From Asterias amurensis (taxonomy: Eukaryota > Echinodermata > Asteroidea > Forcipulatida > Asteriidae): a stretch of DNA of 64,000 bases. Positions 12,087 to 22,559 of the stretch are shown here, one piece after another. Position numbers and translations under genes: made by a program. The stretch's first letter is position 1; each line of letters starts with the position of its first letter. The notes beneath the pieces are model-generated. The model was not told the DNA's origin, searched no databases, and was given only the letters and a program-made list of their open reading frames with translations. The stretch is from contig NC_092648.1 in assembly GCF_032118995.1 (NCBI RefSeq), positions 15,590,450 to 15,654,449 of the forward strand. The letters are read 5' to 3'.

Positions 12087-12325
12087 GTGTGCATCACACT
12101 TATCCAAACATGTCGTGCCTAAAATTAGTAAATTTGGTTAAATTGATGACGTACTTGTATGTCTTGGAGATTGGTCCAAAGAAGAACACAACTTTAGAAT
12201 GTGTTTTGGTTGCATTAATTGTCTTGAGTGCGTGCAAGTTGTACTTGGCTTCACAATCATCAAAGTATCAATACAAAGAGCCAGAAGCACTCCCACAATT
12301 TCAGTCACAAGCAAATTTTACATAA
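12087..12325 (+). CDS. Possible small membrane-protein exon
   Basis: The acceptor-like GTTTGGGCAG precedes 12087. The frame is open to TAA at 12323-12325, with the first ATG at 12110. The 71-residue product has a hydrophobic segment (ECVLVALIVLSACKLYLA) followed by a polar tail rich in Gln and Ser. It could be the last exon of the + strand gene starting near 5.4 kb or a chance ORF. No family is recognised. Confidence 0.25.
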
Positions 12326-12568
12326 CTTTTTGTTTTCCTAAACCGATTTAAGATGTTCCAACTCTGGGAAAATCTAGAAAAGAAGAGTTTTTAAAGCAAG
12401 CAAAGTTTAAGGAGTATGAGGGAAAAAAACGTTTGCCAAGAGAGTTTTGAAAAAAGAGTAAAATTCTGTATTTTGGAAAGTAAAGTCAAACGTTCTATAT
12501 GAAAAATGTATGCACTTTGTACAAAGGATTGTGAACTCGTTTCGTGGGAATGTTTTGATAAGAAGTAT

Positions 12569-12974
12569 CAAAGACACTGGACACTATTGGTACCTGTCAA
12601 AGACTAGTCATCACAGTTGATGTATCTCAACATATGCATAAAATAACAAACCTGTGAAAGTTTGAGCTCGATTGTTGAAATTGTGAGATATTAGCAAAAG
12701 AAAACAAAATGCCCTTGTCGCACCATGGTCACATGAAGTTGTGTGCTTTCAGATGCTTGATTTCGAGACCTCAAACTCTAAATCTGAGGTCTCGATATCA
12801 AATTCGTGGAAAATAACTTCTTTCTCAAAAACTAAGTCACTTCAGAGAGAGCCGTTTCTCAAAATGTTTTATACTATCAACCTCTCCTGATAACTGGTTA
12901 TTACCAATAAAGGTTTTATGATAATAATTAATTTTGGGTAATTACCAATAGTGTCCACGACACTGCCTTTAAGA
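12569..12974 (-). mobile_element. MITE, GTGGACACTATTGG family
   Basis: About 400 bp with imperfect terminal inverted repeats (CACTGGACACTATTGGTA at the left, CCAATAGTGTCCACGACACT at the right). Shares its whole length with copies at 30354, 39860, 53127 and 54152. Has a central palindrome around GAGGTCTCGA. Confidence 0.9.
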
Positions 12975-13159
12975 CAATTTATGTAAAATACACAAATATT
13001 ATGCCTCGTTCGTTCTTTCAATCGATCAACCCACCCCAGGGGTAAGGGGAGGATCAATCAATAACAACATATCATGAAGGTAAACAACTAAATTTTTGAT
13101 ACTCGTTTTTTGAAACTAGCTATACAGCATGAGTTATTATACAAATAATGAATGTTTAT

Positions 13160-13285
13160 GAGTGCAATGGAACAAGTATGTTCATGAGTTGAAAGATGGA
13201 ATGTTCTATTCAACGAAGCGAAGTCAGGTTGAATGGAACATTCCATCTTTCAACAAATGAACATATTTGCACCCTTGCACGAATG
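13160..13285. repeat. Hairpin, ~27 bp near-perfect arms
   Basis: Arms 13188-13214 and 13228-13254 (GTTGAAAGATGGAATGTTC and its reverse complement) surround a 13 bp loop. Weaker pairing extends outwards. Confidence 0.85.
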
Positions 13286-13299
13286 AAAAACATTCTTTA

Positions 13300-13690
13300 T
13301 TTGTTTTATATCTTGTCCAAGCAGATCTTTGCCATTTTGATTGGAAGATACAACTTTCATAAACAGAGTGTAGGCCTACAATTTCTAATTGTGAAATTAT
13401 ACCCATTTCTTTTAGGTTGGCCTGTTTGACAATATGCGTTCTGTACAGCTGTTTTGGGACACGCAGAAGCCGAATGCTAGTAATGTGCTGTGTAACACTG
13501 CTGCATTACCAAAGACACGCGCACGCAGTGATGTTTTTTGCTCCTCAGGGTGCAATAGTAATTTTCGGATGGAACAAAAAATGCACGGTGAGTGACGTTA
13601 GCATGCAATAGTACTTTTATTTGCCAACACATGACGGACACTCCTCCAATCAAATGGCAAGGATCTGCTTGGGTGTTATATAACACAAAC
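13300..13690. mobile_element. MITE with CCAAGCAGATC arms
   Basis: The segment near 13315 (CCAAGCAGATCTTTGCCATT) is the reverse complement, with few changes, of the segment near 13650 (AATGGCAAGGATCTGCTTGG). The two flank about 300 bp without a gene. This looks like a short non-autonomous DNA element next to the hairpin at 13160. Confidence 0.65.
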
Positions 13691-13931
13691 TAATGTAAGC
13701 AAACACTGACAGTTTAAAAACACCTTTACCACAGTTCGGCCATTTCGTCTGGTTCCTGTGTACCGATAAAAACCCGCTTGAAACTCTCAAAGTTTGAAAA
13801 AAGGAACCAGACTAAATTTGGATGTCAAGCCTCATTTTGTTTCTTGAGACAATCCTGATGGCACTGTCATTGATAAAGGATCCTTATCTTATTTAAGTAC
13901 CCATACTGGGATGGATGCTCGGCCTCCTCAT

Positions 13932-14088
13932 CAGTAAGATATCTCTCTGGCATCAGGTGGTCGTCGTCGTTGTTGCGTCGGTGGTGATTTCATCTCCTTG
14001 TTCCAGTGAGCTCTTGCCTTGAGTTCCTCTCAGTGTAGACCGATCCAAAGTTGTTGATTCTCTTCAGGAGTACTCAATCTCTTGATGC
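13932..14088 (-). other. Exon-like segment, copy 1
   Basis: On the - strand, TTATGTACAG precedes GCATCAAGAGATTGA. If joined in phase 0 to the POLR1H-like zinc-ribbon exon it would add Ala-Ser-Arg-Asp and stop. Copies begin at 14904, 15713, 16522 and 17107, each with an acceptor. This may be the terminal exon and 3' UTR of the POLR1H relic. The assignment rests on position and phase only. Confidence 0.4.
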
Positions 14089-16944
14089 CTGTACATAAAA
14101 CAAACAAAATAAAAATTTACTTTTACATTAATAATGAACCTTTGATCCTAACCATCCTGGGGTCGATTTCACAAAGAGTTAGAAAGATGAAATAAAACAG
14201 TGAACGTTTCAGCAAAATAGGTCTACTGGTTCTACTTGCTGAGAAATCAGAAAGAAGCAAACCCTGTCACAATAGCGATGAATCCATTCGAGGTCAAGAT
14301 TTCGATACATCAACAAATTACGTTCGTTTTTTTTCCAAACATTTAAAAAAAACTTGGCCAGGGGTTTCCTTACGGGTGGCGAACCCTTTGTCACTGATTT
14401 TTGCTCCTCTGTTTTCACAGGTAATATATAAAACCTCTGAAATAAAACAAACCTATTTGTACATCAAAATATTTTGGGGGCATACGTTATTTTTCAAAAT
14501 TTACCAAATGTCAACTTTTAATTTGACGTGGCGCAATTTTCAATCAAAAACAGTTAAAAATTTGTCCAGGGGTTTCCTTACGGGTGGCGAACCCTTTGTC
14601 ACTGAATTTTTGCTCTTCTGTTTTCCGAGTTAAAAATATAAAACCAAATATTATGGAACTTGTTCAAAACTTACCAAATGATAAATCACCTAATATGAAG
14701 TGGCGCATTTTTCAACACATAAACACAGTTAAAACATCGGCCTTCTCATCAGTAAGACATCTCTCTGGCATCAGGTGGTCGTCTTTGTTGTCGTCGTTGT
14801 CGATTTCATCTCCTTGTTCCAGTGAGCTTTTGCCTTGAGTTCCTCTCAGTGCAGACCAATCTGAAGATGTTGATTCTCTTCAAGAGTACTCAATCTCTTG
14901 ATGCCTGTAAATCAAAAAAATAAATACAAATTTACTTTTACAAATGAACCTTTGGCCCTAACCATCCTGGGGTCGATTTCACAAAGAGCTATAAAGATGA
15001 AATAAAACAGTGAAAGTTTCAGCAAAATAGGTCTACTGGTTCGACTTGATGAGAAAACAGAAAGAAGCAAACCCTGTCACAATAGCGATGAATCCATTCG
15101 AGGTCAAGATTTCGATACATCAACAAATTACGTTTGTTTTTTTCCAAACATTTAAAAAAAACTTGGCCAGGGGTTTCCTTACGGGTGGCGAACCCTTTGT
15201 CACTGATTTTTGCTCCTCTGTCTTCACAGGTAAAATATAAAACCTCTGAAATAAAACAAACCTATTTGTACATCAAAATAATTTGGGGGCGTACGTTATT
15301 TTTTCAAAATTGACCAAATGTCAACTTTGAATTTGAAGTGGCGCAATTTTCAATCAAAAACAGTTAAAAAATTGTCCAGGGGTTTCCTTATGGGTGGCGA
15401 ACCCTTTGTCACTGAATTTTTGCTCTTCTGTTTTCCGAGTTAAAAATATAAAACCAAATATTTGGGAACTTGTTCAAAACTTATCAAATGATAAATCACC
15501 TAATATGAAGTGGCGCATTTTTCAACACATAAACACAGTTAAAACATCGGCCTTCTCATCAGTAAGACATCTCTCTGGCATCAGGAGGTTGCTTTGTTGT
15601 CGTCGTTGTCGATTTCATCTCCTTGTTCCAGTGAGTTTTTGCCTTGAGTTCCTCTCAGTGCAGACCAATCTGAAGATGTTGATTCTCTTCAAGAGTACTC
15701 AATCTCTTGATGCCTGTAAATCAAAAAAATAAATACAAATTTACTTTTACAAATGAACCTTTGGCCCTAACCATCCTGGGGTCGATTTCACAAAGAGCTA
15801 TAAAGATGAAATAAAACAGTGAAAGTTTCAGCAAAATAGGTCTACTGGTTCTACTTGATGAGAAAACAGAAAGAAGCAAACCCTGTCACAATAGCGATGA
15901 ATCCATTCGAGGTCAAGATTTCGATACATCAACAAATTACGTTTGTTTTTTTCCAAACATTTAAAAAAAAAAAAGCCAGGGGTTTCCTTACGGGTGGCGA
16001 ACCCTTTGTCACTGATTTTTGCTCCTCTGTTTTCACAGGTAAAATATAAAACCTCTGAAATAAAACAAACCTATTTGTACATCAAAATATTTTGGGGGCG
16101 TACGTTATTTTTCAAAATTGACCAAATGTCAACTTTGAATTTGAAGTGGCGCAATTTTCAATCAAAAACAGTTAAAAAATTGTCCAGGGGTTTCCTTATG
16201 GGTGGCGAACCCTTTGTCACTGAATTTTTGCTCTTCTGTTTTCCGAGTTAAAAATATAAAACAAAATATTTGGGAACTTGTTCAAAACTTACCAAATGAT
16301 AAATCACCTAGTATGAAGTGGCGCATTTTTCAATACATAAACACAGTTAAAACATCGGCCTTCTCATCAGTAAGACATCTCTCTGGCATCAGGTGGTCGT
16401 CTTTGTTGTCGTCGTTGTCGATTTCATCTCCTTGTTCCAGTGAGCTTTTGCCTTGAGTTCCTCTCAGTGCAGACCAATCTGAAGATGTTGATTCTCTTCA
16501 AGAGTACTCAATCTCTTGATGCCTGTAAATCAAAAAATAAATACAAATTTACTTTTACAAATGAACCTTTGGCCCTAACCATCCTGGGGTCGATTTCACA
16601 AAGAGCTATAAAGATGAAATAAAACAGTGAAAGTTTCAGCAAAATAGGTCTACTGGTTCTACTTGATGAGAAAACAGAAAGAAGCAAACCCTGTCACAAT
16701 AGCGATGAATCCATTCGAGGTCAAGATTTTGATACATCAACAAATTACAGTGGTTTTTTTCCAAACATTTAAAAAAAACTTGGCCAGGGGTTTCCTTACG
16801 GGTGGCGAACCCTTTGTCACTGAATTTTTGCTCTTCCGTTTTCAGAGTAACATATAAAAAACCAAATATTTGGGGACTTGTTCAAAACTTACCACATGAT
16901 AAATCACCCAATATGAAGTGGCGCATTTTTCAATTAACAAACAC

Positions 16945-17107
16945 AGATAAAACATCGGCCTCCTCATCAGTAAGACATCTCTCTGGCATCAGGTGGACGT
17001 CGTTGATTTCATCTCCTTGTTCCAGTGAGCTATTGCATTGAGTTCCTCTCAGTGTAGACCGATCCAAAGATGTTGATTCTCTTCAGGAGTACTCAATCTC
17101 TTAGTGC
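16945..17107 (-). other. Exon-like segment, copy nearest the zinc-ribbon exon
   Basis: The acceptor TTAATTTACAG precedes GCACTAAGAGATTGA. It is the first copy downstream of the zinc-ribbon exon at 17873-17986 and hence the one that would be used if transcribed. In phase 0 it encodes Ala-Leu-Arg-Asp and a stop, giving a C-terminus of the length usual for POLR1H. Confidence 0.4.
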
Positions 17108-17177
17108 CTGTAAATTAATCATAAATAAATAAAAAATTACTTTTACATAAAAAATGAACCTTTGACCCTAACCATCC

Positions 17178-17330
17178 TGGGGTCAATTTTACAAAGAATT
17201 TGAACTGGTCCTAACTTAGGACTAGGAGATATTAAAAACTTCAGGCTAGTCCTAAGTTGGACGAGTAGCTTGTCCTAACTCAAGATAAGACTAGTCTTAT
17301 TTCTTTGTGAAGTCCACCGCAGATCCTTCA
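17178..17330. mobile_element. Palindromic MITE, TCACAAAGAGTTAGGACTAG family
   Basis: About 150 bp dominated by inverted repeats of TCCTAACTTAGGACTAG. The same family occurs at 29972-30121 and 56690-56850. The left end of the family is also part of each 810 bp unit. Confidence 0.8.
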
Positions 17331-17872
17331 AGATCCAAATGCATGTTTTGTTTGTTTTATGTTTTGCTGAATGCTACACTTGTAACCATATTTTGCTTTA
17401 CACACATGTCATGTAAACAGTGAATTTCTGCTTGTATCAATCCTCATGTAGCACTGAAATCCGTAATTCAGTGACGCTCTTGGCTCTTCAACAGTGTTAC
17501 CTCTGATCACTAGGCCATTTATTTCATGCATCAAACCAACTCAGCTCCTTTGGGAATAAACTGCCTGTGCACCCAAATATGTAGGGACCAAGCAAAATAA
17601 ATCACAAGAACCATCTCTGCCCTCACCGGTACCTACTAACCCCTGTGCAATCTATGGAAACTGTATGAAAAACCTAAAAGGGTCTAAAAGCCTAAAGCCC
17701 GGTTCATACTTCCCGCGAATGCGAAGCAAATTCACAAACTCGCAATGGATAACTCGCAACAGTTGAACTGTGTTCAACCCCTTCGATACATTCCCTTAGA
17801 AAACAGGGCTGTGTCGCCAAAATTCACTTTGCATTTGCAGGAAAAAGGAACCAGGCTTAAATAGCGATTAAC

Positions 17873-17986
17873 TTGCTTGCATGATGGGCAGAAATAGAAG
17901 ACGGTTTGTCCTTCATCAGCTGATTGTGTTTGTCTGGTGTAAAAATGAAGTCCATCGGGACCATACTTAGCACATGCCCTGTCAAT
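17873..17986 (-). pseudogene. POLR1H-like exon 3: C-terminal zinc ribbon
   Basis: The acceptor CTGGTTTCAG lies just upstream on the - strand. The 38 codons read [20 protein letters not shown] followed by [18 protein letters not shown]. The second CxxC is intact. The first is CAKY, so one zinc ligand is missing. Arg is replaced by Gln before SADEG. Ends at CAA|GTTAAT, a plausible but weak donor; without splicing the frame continues 34 codons to a stop at 17774. Confidence 0.85.
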
Positions 17987-18224
17987 CTGAAACCAGACCA
18001 GATACAAAAATGAAATTAAGAAGTGATGAAAAATAACCATGCATTGAAAAAACAAATTTCTGATAAAGCGCCTAAGATGAAATAAAACTGAAAGTTTCAG
18101 CACAATAGGTCTACTTGGTTCTATTGCTGAGAAAACAGAAAGAAGCAAAACCCTGTCACAGTAGCGATTAATCCGGCCGAAGTAAAGATTTCCATACATC
18201 AACAAATAAGGTTTGCTTTTTTTA

Positions 18225-19770
18225 AGAGTTAAATATAAAACCTCTGAAATGAAACGAACCTATTTGTATATTAAAATATTTGGGGGGCTTACGCTGTTTT
18301 TCAAAGTTTACCAAATGTAAACTTTTAATTTGAAGTGCCGCAATTTTCAATCAAATACAGTTAAAAAATTGGGCAGGGGTTTCCCTACGGGTGGCAAACC
18401 CATATCACTGAAATTTGCTCTTTTTAAGAGTTAAATATAAAACCTCTGAAATGAAACAAACCTATTTGTATATTAAAATATTTGGGGGGCTTACGCTGTT
18501 TTTCACAATTTACCAAATGTAAACTTTTAATTTGAAGTGGCGCAATTTTCAATCAAATACAGTTAAAAAATTGGCCAGGGGTTTCCCTACGGGTGGCGAA
18601 CCCATATCACTGAAGTTTGCTCTTTTTAAGAGTTAAATATAAAACCTCTGAAATGAAACGAACCTATTTGTATATTAAAATATTTGGGGGGCTTACGCCG
18701 TTTTTCAAAATTTGAAGTGGCCAAATTTTCAATCAAATACAGTTAAAAAATTGGCCAGGGGTTTCCCTACGGGTGGCGAACCCATATCACTGAAGTTTGC
18801 TCTTTTTAAGAGTTAAATATAAAACCTCTGAAATGAAACGAACCTATTTGTATATTAAAATATTTGGGGGGCTTACGCTGTTTTTCACAATTTACCAAAT
18901 GTAAACTTTTAATTTGAAGTGGCGCAATTTTCAATCAAATACAGTTAAAAAATTGGCCAGGGGTTTCCCTACGGGTGGCGAACCCATATCACTGAAGTTT
19001 GCTCTTTTTAAGAGTTAAATATAAAACCTCTGAAATGAAACGAACCTATTTGTATATTAAAATATTTGGGGGGCTTACGCCGTTTTTCAAAATTTGAAGT
19101 GGCCAAATTTTCAATCAAATACAGTTAAAAAATTGGCCAGGGGTTTCCCTACGGGTGGCGAACCCATATCACTGAAGTTTGCTCTTTTTAAGAGTTAAAT
19201 ATAAAACCTCTGAAATGAAACGAACCTATTTGTATATTAAAATATTTGGGGGGCTTACGCTGTTTTTCACAATTTACCAAATGTAAACTTTTAATTTGAA
19301 GTGGCGCAATTTTCAATCAAATACAGTTAAAAAATTGGCCAGGGGTTTCCCTACGGGTGGCGAACCCATATCACTGAAGTTTGCTCTTTTTAAGAGTTAA
19401 ATATAAAACCTCTGAAATGAAACAAACCTATTTGTATATTAAAATATTTGGGGGGCTTACGCTGTTTTTCAAAATTTGAAGTGGCCAAATTTTCAATCAA
19501 ATACAGTTAAAAAATTGGCCAGGGGTTTCCCTACGGGTGGCGAACCCATATCACTGAAGTTTGCTCTTTTTAAGAGTTAAATATAAAACCTCTGAAATGA
19601 AACTATTTCTAACCAAACATTGGGGGGGGGGGTAACTTTCAAAATTTACCAACATATTAAAAAACGCATTTTAAAATGGAAAGCGGTACATTTTTTTCAA
19701 TTTAACAGTTAAAAATTGGCCAGAGGTTTCCCTACGGGTGGCGAACCCATATCACTGAATTTTGCTCTTC
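18225..19770 (-). repeat. ~200 bp satellite in a 382 bp higher-order repeat
   Basis: The core AGGGGTTTCCCTACGGGTGG starts at about 18375, 18577, 18757, 18959, 19139, 19341 and 19521, and a variant at 19722. Spacings are 202, 180, 202, 180, 202, 180, 201, so full and 22 bp-deleted monomers alternate strictly and the true period is 382 bp. The deleted form lacks the block between TTTTTCAA and TTTGAAGTGGCC. Lies in intron 2 of the POLR1H-like relic and shares monomers with the 810 bp units. Confidence 0.95.
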
Positions 19771-19886
19771 TTAAGAGTTAAATATAAAACCTCTGAAATA
19801 AAACAAAACTATTTCTAACAAAATATTTGGGGAGGGGGAGGGTAATTTTAAAAATATACCAAATTCAAAATAAAAAAAAAGCCTTT

Positions 19887-20258
19887 TAAAGCCATTGGAC
19901 CCTTTCGGTACAGAAAAAAAAAAAAAAGTTCACAGATTTACAAATAATTTACAGGGTTTACAGAAGGTAATGGTGAAAGACTTCTCTTGAAATATTAGTC
20001 CATGAAATGCTTTACTTTTTGAGAAAACGGTAAAACAATATAAATTCTCGTTAACGAGAATTACGGATTTGTTATAAACACATGTCATGACACGGCGAAA
20101 CGCGCGAAAACAGGAGTGGGTTTTCCCGTTATTTTCTCCCGACTCCGATGTCCGATTGAGCCTAAATTTCCACAGGATTGTTATTTTATATATAAGTTGT
20201 GATACACGAAGTGTGGGACTTGGACAATACTGTTTACCGAAAGTGTATAATGGCTTTA
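19887..20258. mobile_element. MITE with AAAGCCATTGG/CGGTA ends
   Basis: The left end AAAGCCATTGGACCCTTTCG and right end CGAAAGTGTATAATGGCTTT are imperfect inverted repeats. The centre has the palindrome ATTCTCGTTAACGAGAAT. Internal blocks (GATTGAGCCTAAATTTCCAC, TGATACACGAAGTG) parallel those of the GTGGACACTATTGG family, so the two families are probably related. Confidence 0.85.
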
Positions 20259-20640
20259 AAATGAAGCGCTTGTACATTTTTCAATTAAAAACAGTTAAAA
20301 CATTGGCAAGAGGTTTCCCTATGGTTGGCGAACCTTTATCACTCTGATAAACCACCTTTTATTCAAACCAAAATTGTGCATTTATCTTTTCAACAATTTC
20401 ATAATTGACCAGAGGTTCCCCTACAGGTGGCAAACCCTTTACACTGATTTGTTTTTGTTTCGTTCCTGAAATAAAATAAAACGGTAAACCTAAATATTTT
20501 GGGGTTTTATTCTTCTACAGAAACCATATGAAATAAATCACCTAATAAATTTCATTTATTGTGCATCTATTGTGAACCCTTTTCACAGATTTTAATTGTA
20601 CATCTTTTTTAATTAATTCAGAGTTAAATATAAATAATGA
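20259..20640 (-). repeat. Degenerate satellite monomers at the array edge
   Basis: Two decayed cores, AGAGGTTTCCCTATGGTTGG near 20308 and AGAGGTTCCCCTACAGGTGG near 20411, with the AAAACAGTTAAAACATTGG leader. This is the older edge of the array. Confidence 0.8.
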
Positions 20641-21110
20641 AACCTCTGAAAGTAAAAAATACAAACAAATGTTTTTGGTGGTTATAGTATAGACAAATAA
20701 ACAACAATAAAGTACAAACATTTTTGTATGTAAACATCAGGATATAAACGTAAACAATTTGGACATTTCCTAAGACAAGGCCGAGTAAAAAAAGAAACAT
20801 GTTTAGCATCTGGGTTTCTCAAAAAAATGAAGGAGGGGCTTTTTTATTCAAGATGGCCACATTCTTTTTAAAATGTCAAATATCCATTGTTTTTTCTACT
20901 ACTCAAACAAACAATACATAAATGAAACGTTTTGGTCAAGACATTCAGATTGTTTTAGCTGAGAACATTTAAAAATACCCTTTAAAAATAATGTGCATCC
21001 ATTTTATTTTAAAATGTGCATAAAAAAAAAAATTAAAAAAATGACGCTGGTGGGGATGTTAAAAACATGTTTCTTTTTTTACTTGACCTAAAACTCCAGT
21101 GTTTAACTCA
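20641..21110. other. Intronic DNA without a recognised feature
   Basis: AT-rich intron of the POLR1H-like relic. Nothing supported was seen. Confidence 0.4.
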
Positions 21111-21118
21111 CCAGTCAC

Positions 21119-21222
21119 CAGTGGTCCTAGGTCTTTCTGGCTGATGAACTGGTGAAGACCTTCAACATTCTTGCCAGAGTTGAGACTCAGGTATGAATGA
21201 TAGACCATACCATGTAATGCAG
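21119..21222 (-). pseudogene. POLR1H-like exon 2 (linker)
   Basis: The acceptor CTTATTACAG precedes 21222. Together with the last base of exon 1 it reads TALHGMVYHSYLSLNSGKNV then EGLHQFISQKDLGPL, the linker between the two zinc ribbons. Ending at CTG|GTGACT gives the correct phase for exon 3. A better-looking donor (CTG|GTGAGT) lies 7 bases further on but would break the frame. Confidence 0.75.
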
Positions 21223-21539
21223 CTGTAATAAGGAAGACAAAAAGTTACTTTTCATTCATTCAAAATTAATATGCTGTCTGTGCTAATGAAAGTGGTATAT
21301 GCGGTCACCACTGAGTGATACAAAGAACAAAACATTCACCGATAGTATTAATAAATAATTAACACAACTTTACACAAGTGTTATATTTTGTTGAAAATCT
21401 GTGAATGAAAGAAATGTAATTTGGACTTGTGCTGGTCGATTTTGAAATCATGACTGCCCGGCACCGGCAGGTTGCACAGCACAGACCCTGCCTCATCATA
21501 AGATTTGAAACTCTGAAACATTCATTTCCAAAATAGACA

Positions 21540-21675
21540 AGTCAGACAGTCAATGGGGAGAACTTTCTGTATGGCGTCATCACTTTTTCACTCATTTTTA
21601 CAAAAAGGGATATCTCATTGAGGTAAATTAGATACTTTAATATTATTTCATATCAAATTCAAATAAAAAAAGTGA
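21540..21675. mobile_element. MITE fragment, ACTTTCTGTATGGC family
   Basis: Contains TCACTTTTTCACTCATTTTT, GATATCTCATTGAGGTAAAT and ATTATTTCATATCAAA blocks that occur in the reverse order and strand at 37280-37410. Confidence 0.7.
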
Positions 21676-21968
21676 CTGAGCCAAGGGTATTTCTTTTCAG
21701 TTTTTTGTACTTGTAAGCTACAAATTATCAGTTAGGGGCCTACATGTCTTTTACATCATCAGAGTCAAAGTCATTGGGGTGAATTTGCATTATTATGTAT
21801 TTAATATAATATTCAAAGTATGTTGAGATCATGCATCAGCCTCCCCCCAAAGCCACGTCCCGACCCCGCCTACCCATTTTATAAATAACGCACAAGTCCA
21901 GGGGGGACATCACACACAAATTTACAAGCTCCGGTTTCCACAAGAAATACATGTATTCCAAACTTACT

Positions 21969-22097
21969 TTTTGCATTTACTTTGTAAGGACATGTCTTGC
22001 ATTTGATAACTACCGTTCCTTTTTCAGGAAACGGTTAAATGGAGCCAAATTGCGGGCAAAATTCTCTCGAAGAAGCAAATACCTCCTCTCCGTCCAT
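21969..22097 (-). pseudogene. POLR1H-like exon 1: N-terminal zinc ribbon with in-frame stop
   Basis: ATG at 22097-22095 opens MDGEEVFASSREFCPQFGSI, then TAA, then the same frame continues PFPEKGTVVIKCKTCPYKVN up to a strong donor (AAAAA|GTAAGTT). CPQF replaces the expected CxxC; the later CKTC pair is intact. Another frame across this exon (MKSSMINHVPPIQKRM onwards) is also open, but ends before the donor and has no family match. Confidence 0.8.
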
Positions 22098-22265
22098 GTT
22101 TTTGAGAAACTCTGATCCCGCATGCGTTTCTGAATGGGAGGCACGTGATTTATCATGCTGGACTTCATCCGTACATTCATTGTTGAATTTGGTTTAGGGT
22201 ATCTGACTAGGTATTAAAATAGGAATCGCGCCATCTGTTGGTGGATTGTAGATTTTCCCGCGCAA
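22098..22265 (-). promoter_or_regulatory. Promoter region of the POLR1H-like relic
   Basis: CpG-containing stretch upstream of the start with CACGTG (E-box, 22143-22148) and GCGCCATCTGTTGGTGG at 22228-22244, whose reverse complement resembles the bilaterian CTCF motif (AGATGGCGC). No TSS evidence. Confidence 0.4.
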
Positions 22266-22559
22266 AGTTAATGAGTTGTACTAATTGATGCACCTGCTGT
22301 ATGATTTTGATTAATTCTGGTTAAAAAGAACCACATCACATCACTATCTAAGATAGAAATCCCTTCCCACTACTAAATAAAAATCGCTTTAAATTTGTTT
22401 TAAATAATCCCTGGAACATTACAAAAGTTGTCACTAACAAAGATGCAAAACATCAAAGATATTATGATTTTGTTTAATCATGATAATGCTGGAAAATAGT
22501 TTCCCCCCCTCCTGCTATTTTATGTTTAAATTGTTTTTTTCATGTGTGTTCTCAAATGT

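Larger units (their letters stand above)
13915..17185 (-). repeat. Tandem array of ~810 bp units derived from the POLR1H-like locus
   Basis: GGTCGATTTC recurs at 14161, 14971, 15780 and 16588 (periods 810, 809, 808), then at 17181 (593). Each full unit contains, in - strand order, two ~205 bp monomers with the core GGTTTCCTTACGGGTGGCGA, intron sequence matching 18050-18220 beside the POLR1H-like zinc-ribbon exon, a fragment of the GGGGTCGATTTCACAAAGAG MITE end, and an exon-like segment with a splice acceptor. The last, shorter unit lacks one monomer. Units are over 95% identical, so the array is young. The zinc-ribbon exon itself is missing from the repeated units. Confidence 0.9.
17093..22097 (-). 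pseudogene. POLR1H (RPA12/ZNRD1)-like gene, probably an unprocessed pseudogene
   Basis: POLR1H is the small RNA polymerase I subunit A12.2, with an N-terminal zinc ribbon and a C-terminal TFIIS-like zinc ribbon that supports RNA cleavage. Three - strand exons match it: 22097-21969 (start MDGEEVFASSREFCPQFGS), 21222-21119 and 17986-17873 (ends with [16 protein letters not shown], the family signature). Junction phases agree and the GPL/IDR join aligns with the GPVVDR region of the family. Defects: codon 21 is TAA where the family has Leu, the second Cys of the first CxxC is Phe (CPQF), and the second Cys of the C-terminal ribbon's first CxxC is Tyr (CAKY). The acidic DE pair is kept. Introns are retained, so this is not a retrocopy. 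A possible terminal exon is at 17107. A sequencing error could explain one defect but not three. Confidence 0.8.

Noticed and set aside
14376-17041. Repeated ORFs starting MANPLSLNFCSSVFR on the + strand
   Set aside because: They recur only because the satellite monomer is repeated, are in the opposite sense to the splice signals, and end at different places after small indels.
22045-22178. Frame MKSSMINHVPPIQKRM as the start of a different - strand gene
   Set aside because: It ends at a TAG before any donor and overlaps the POLR1H-like frame, which has family motifs and continues correctly across two introns.
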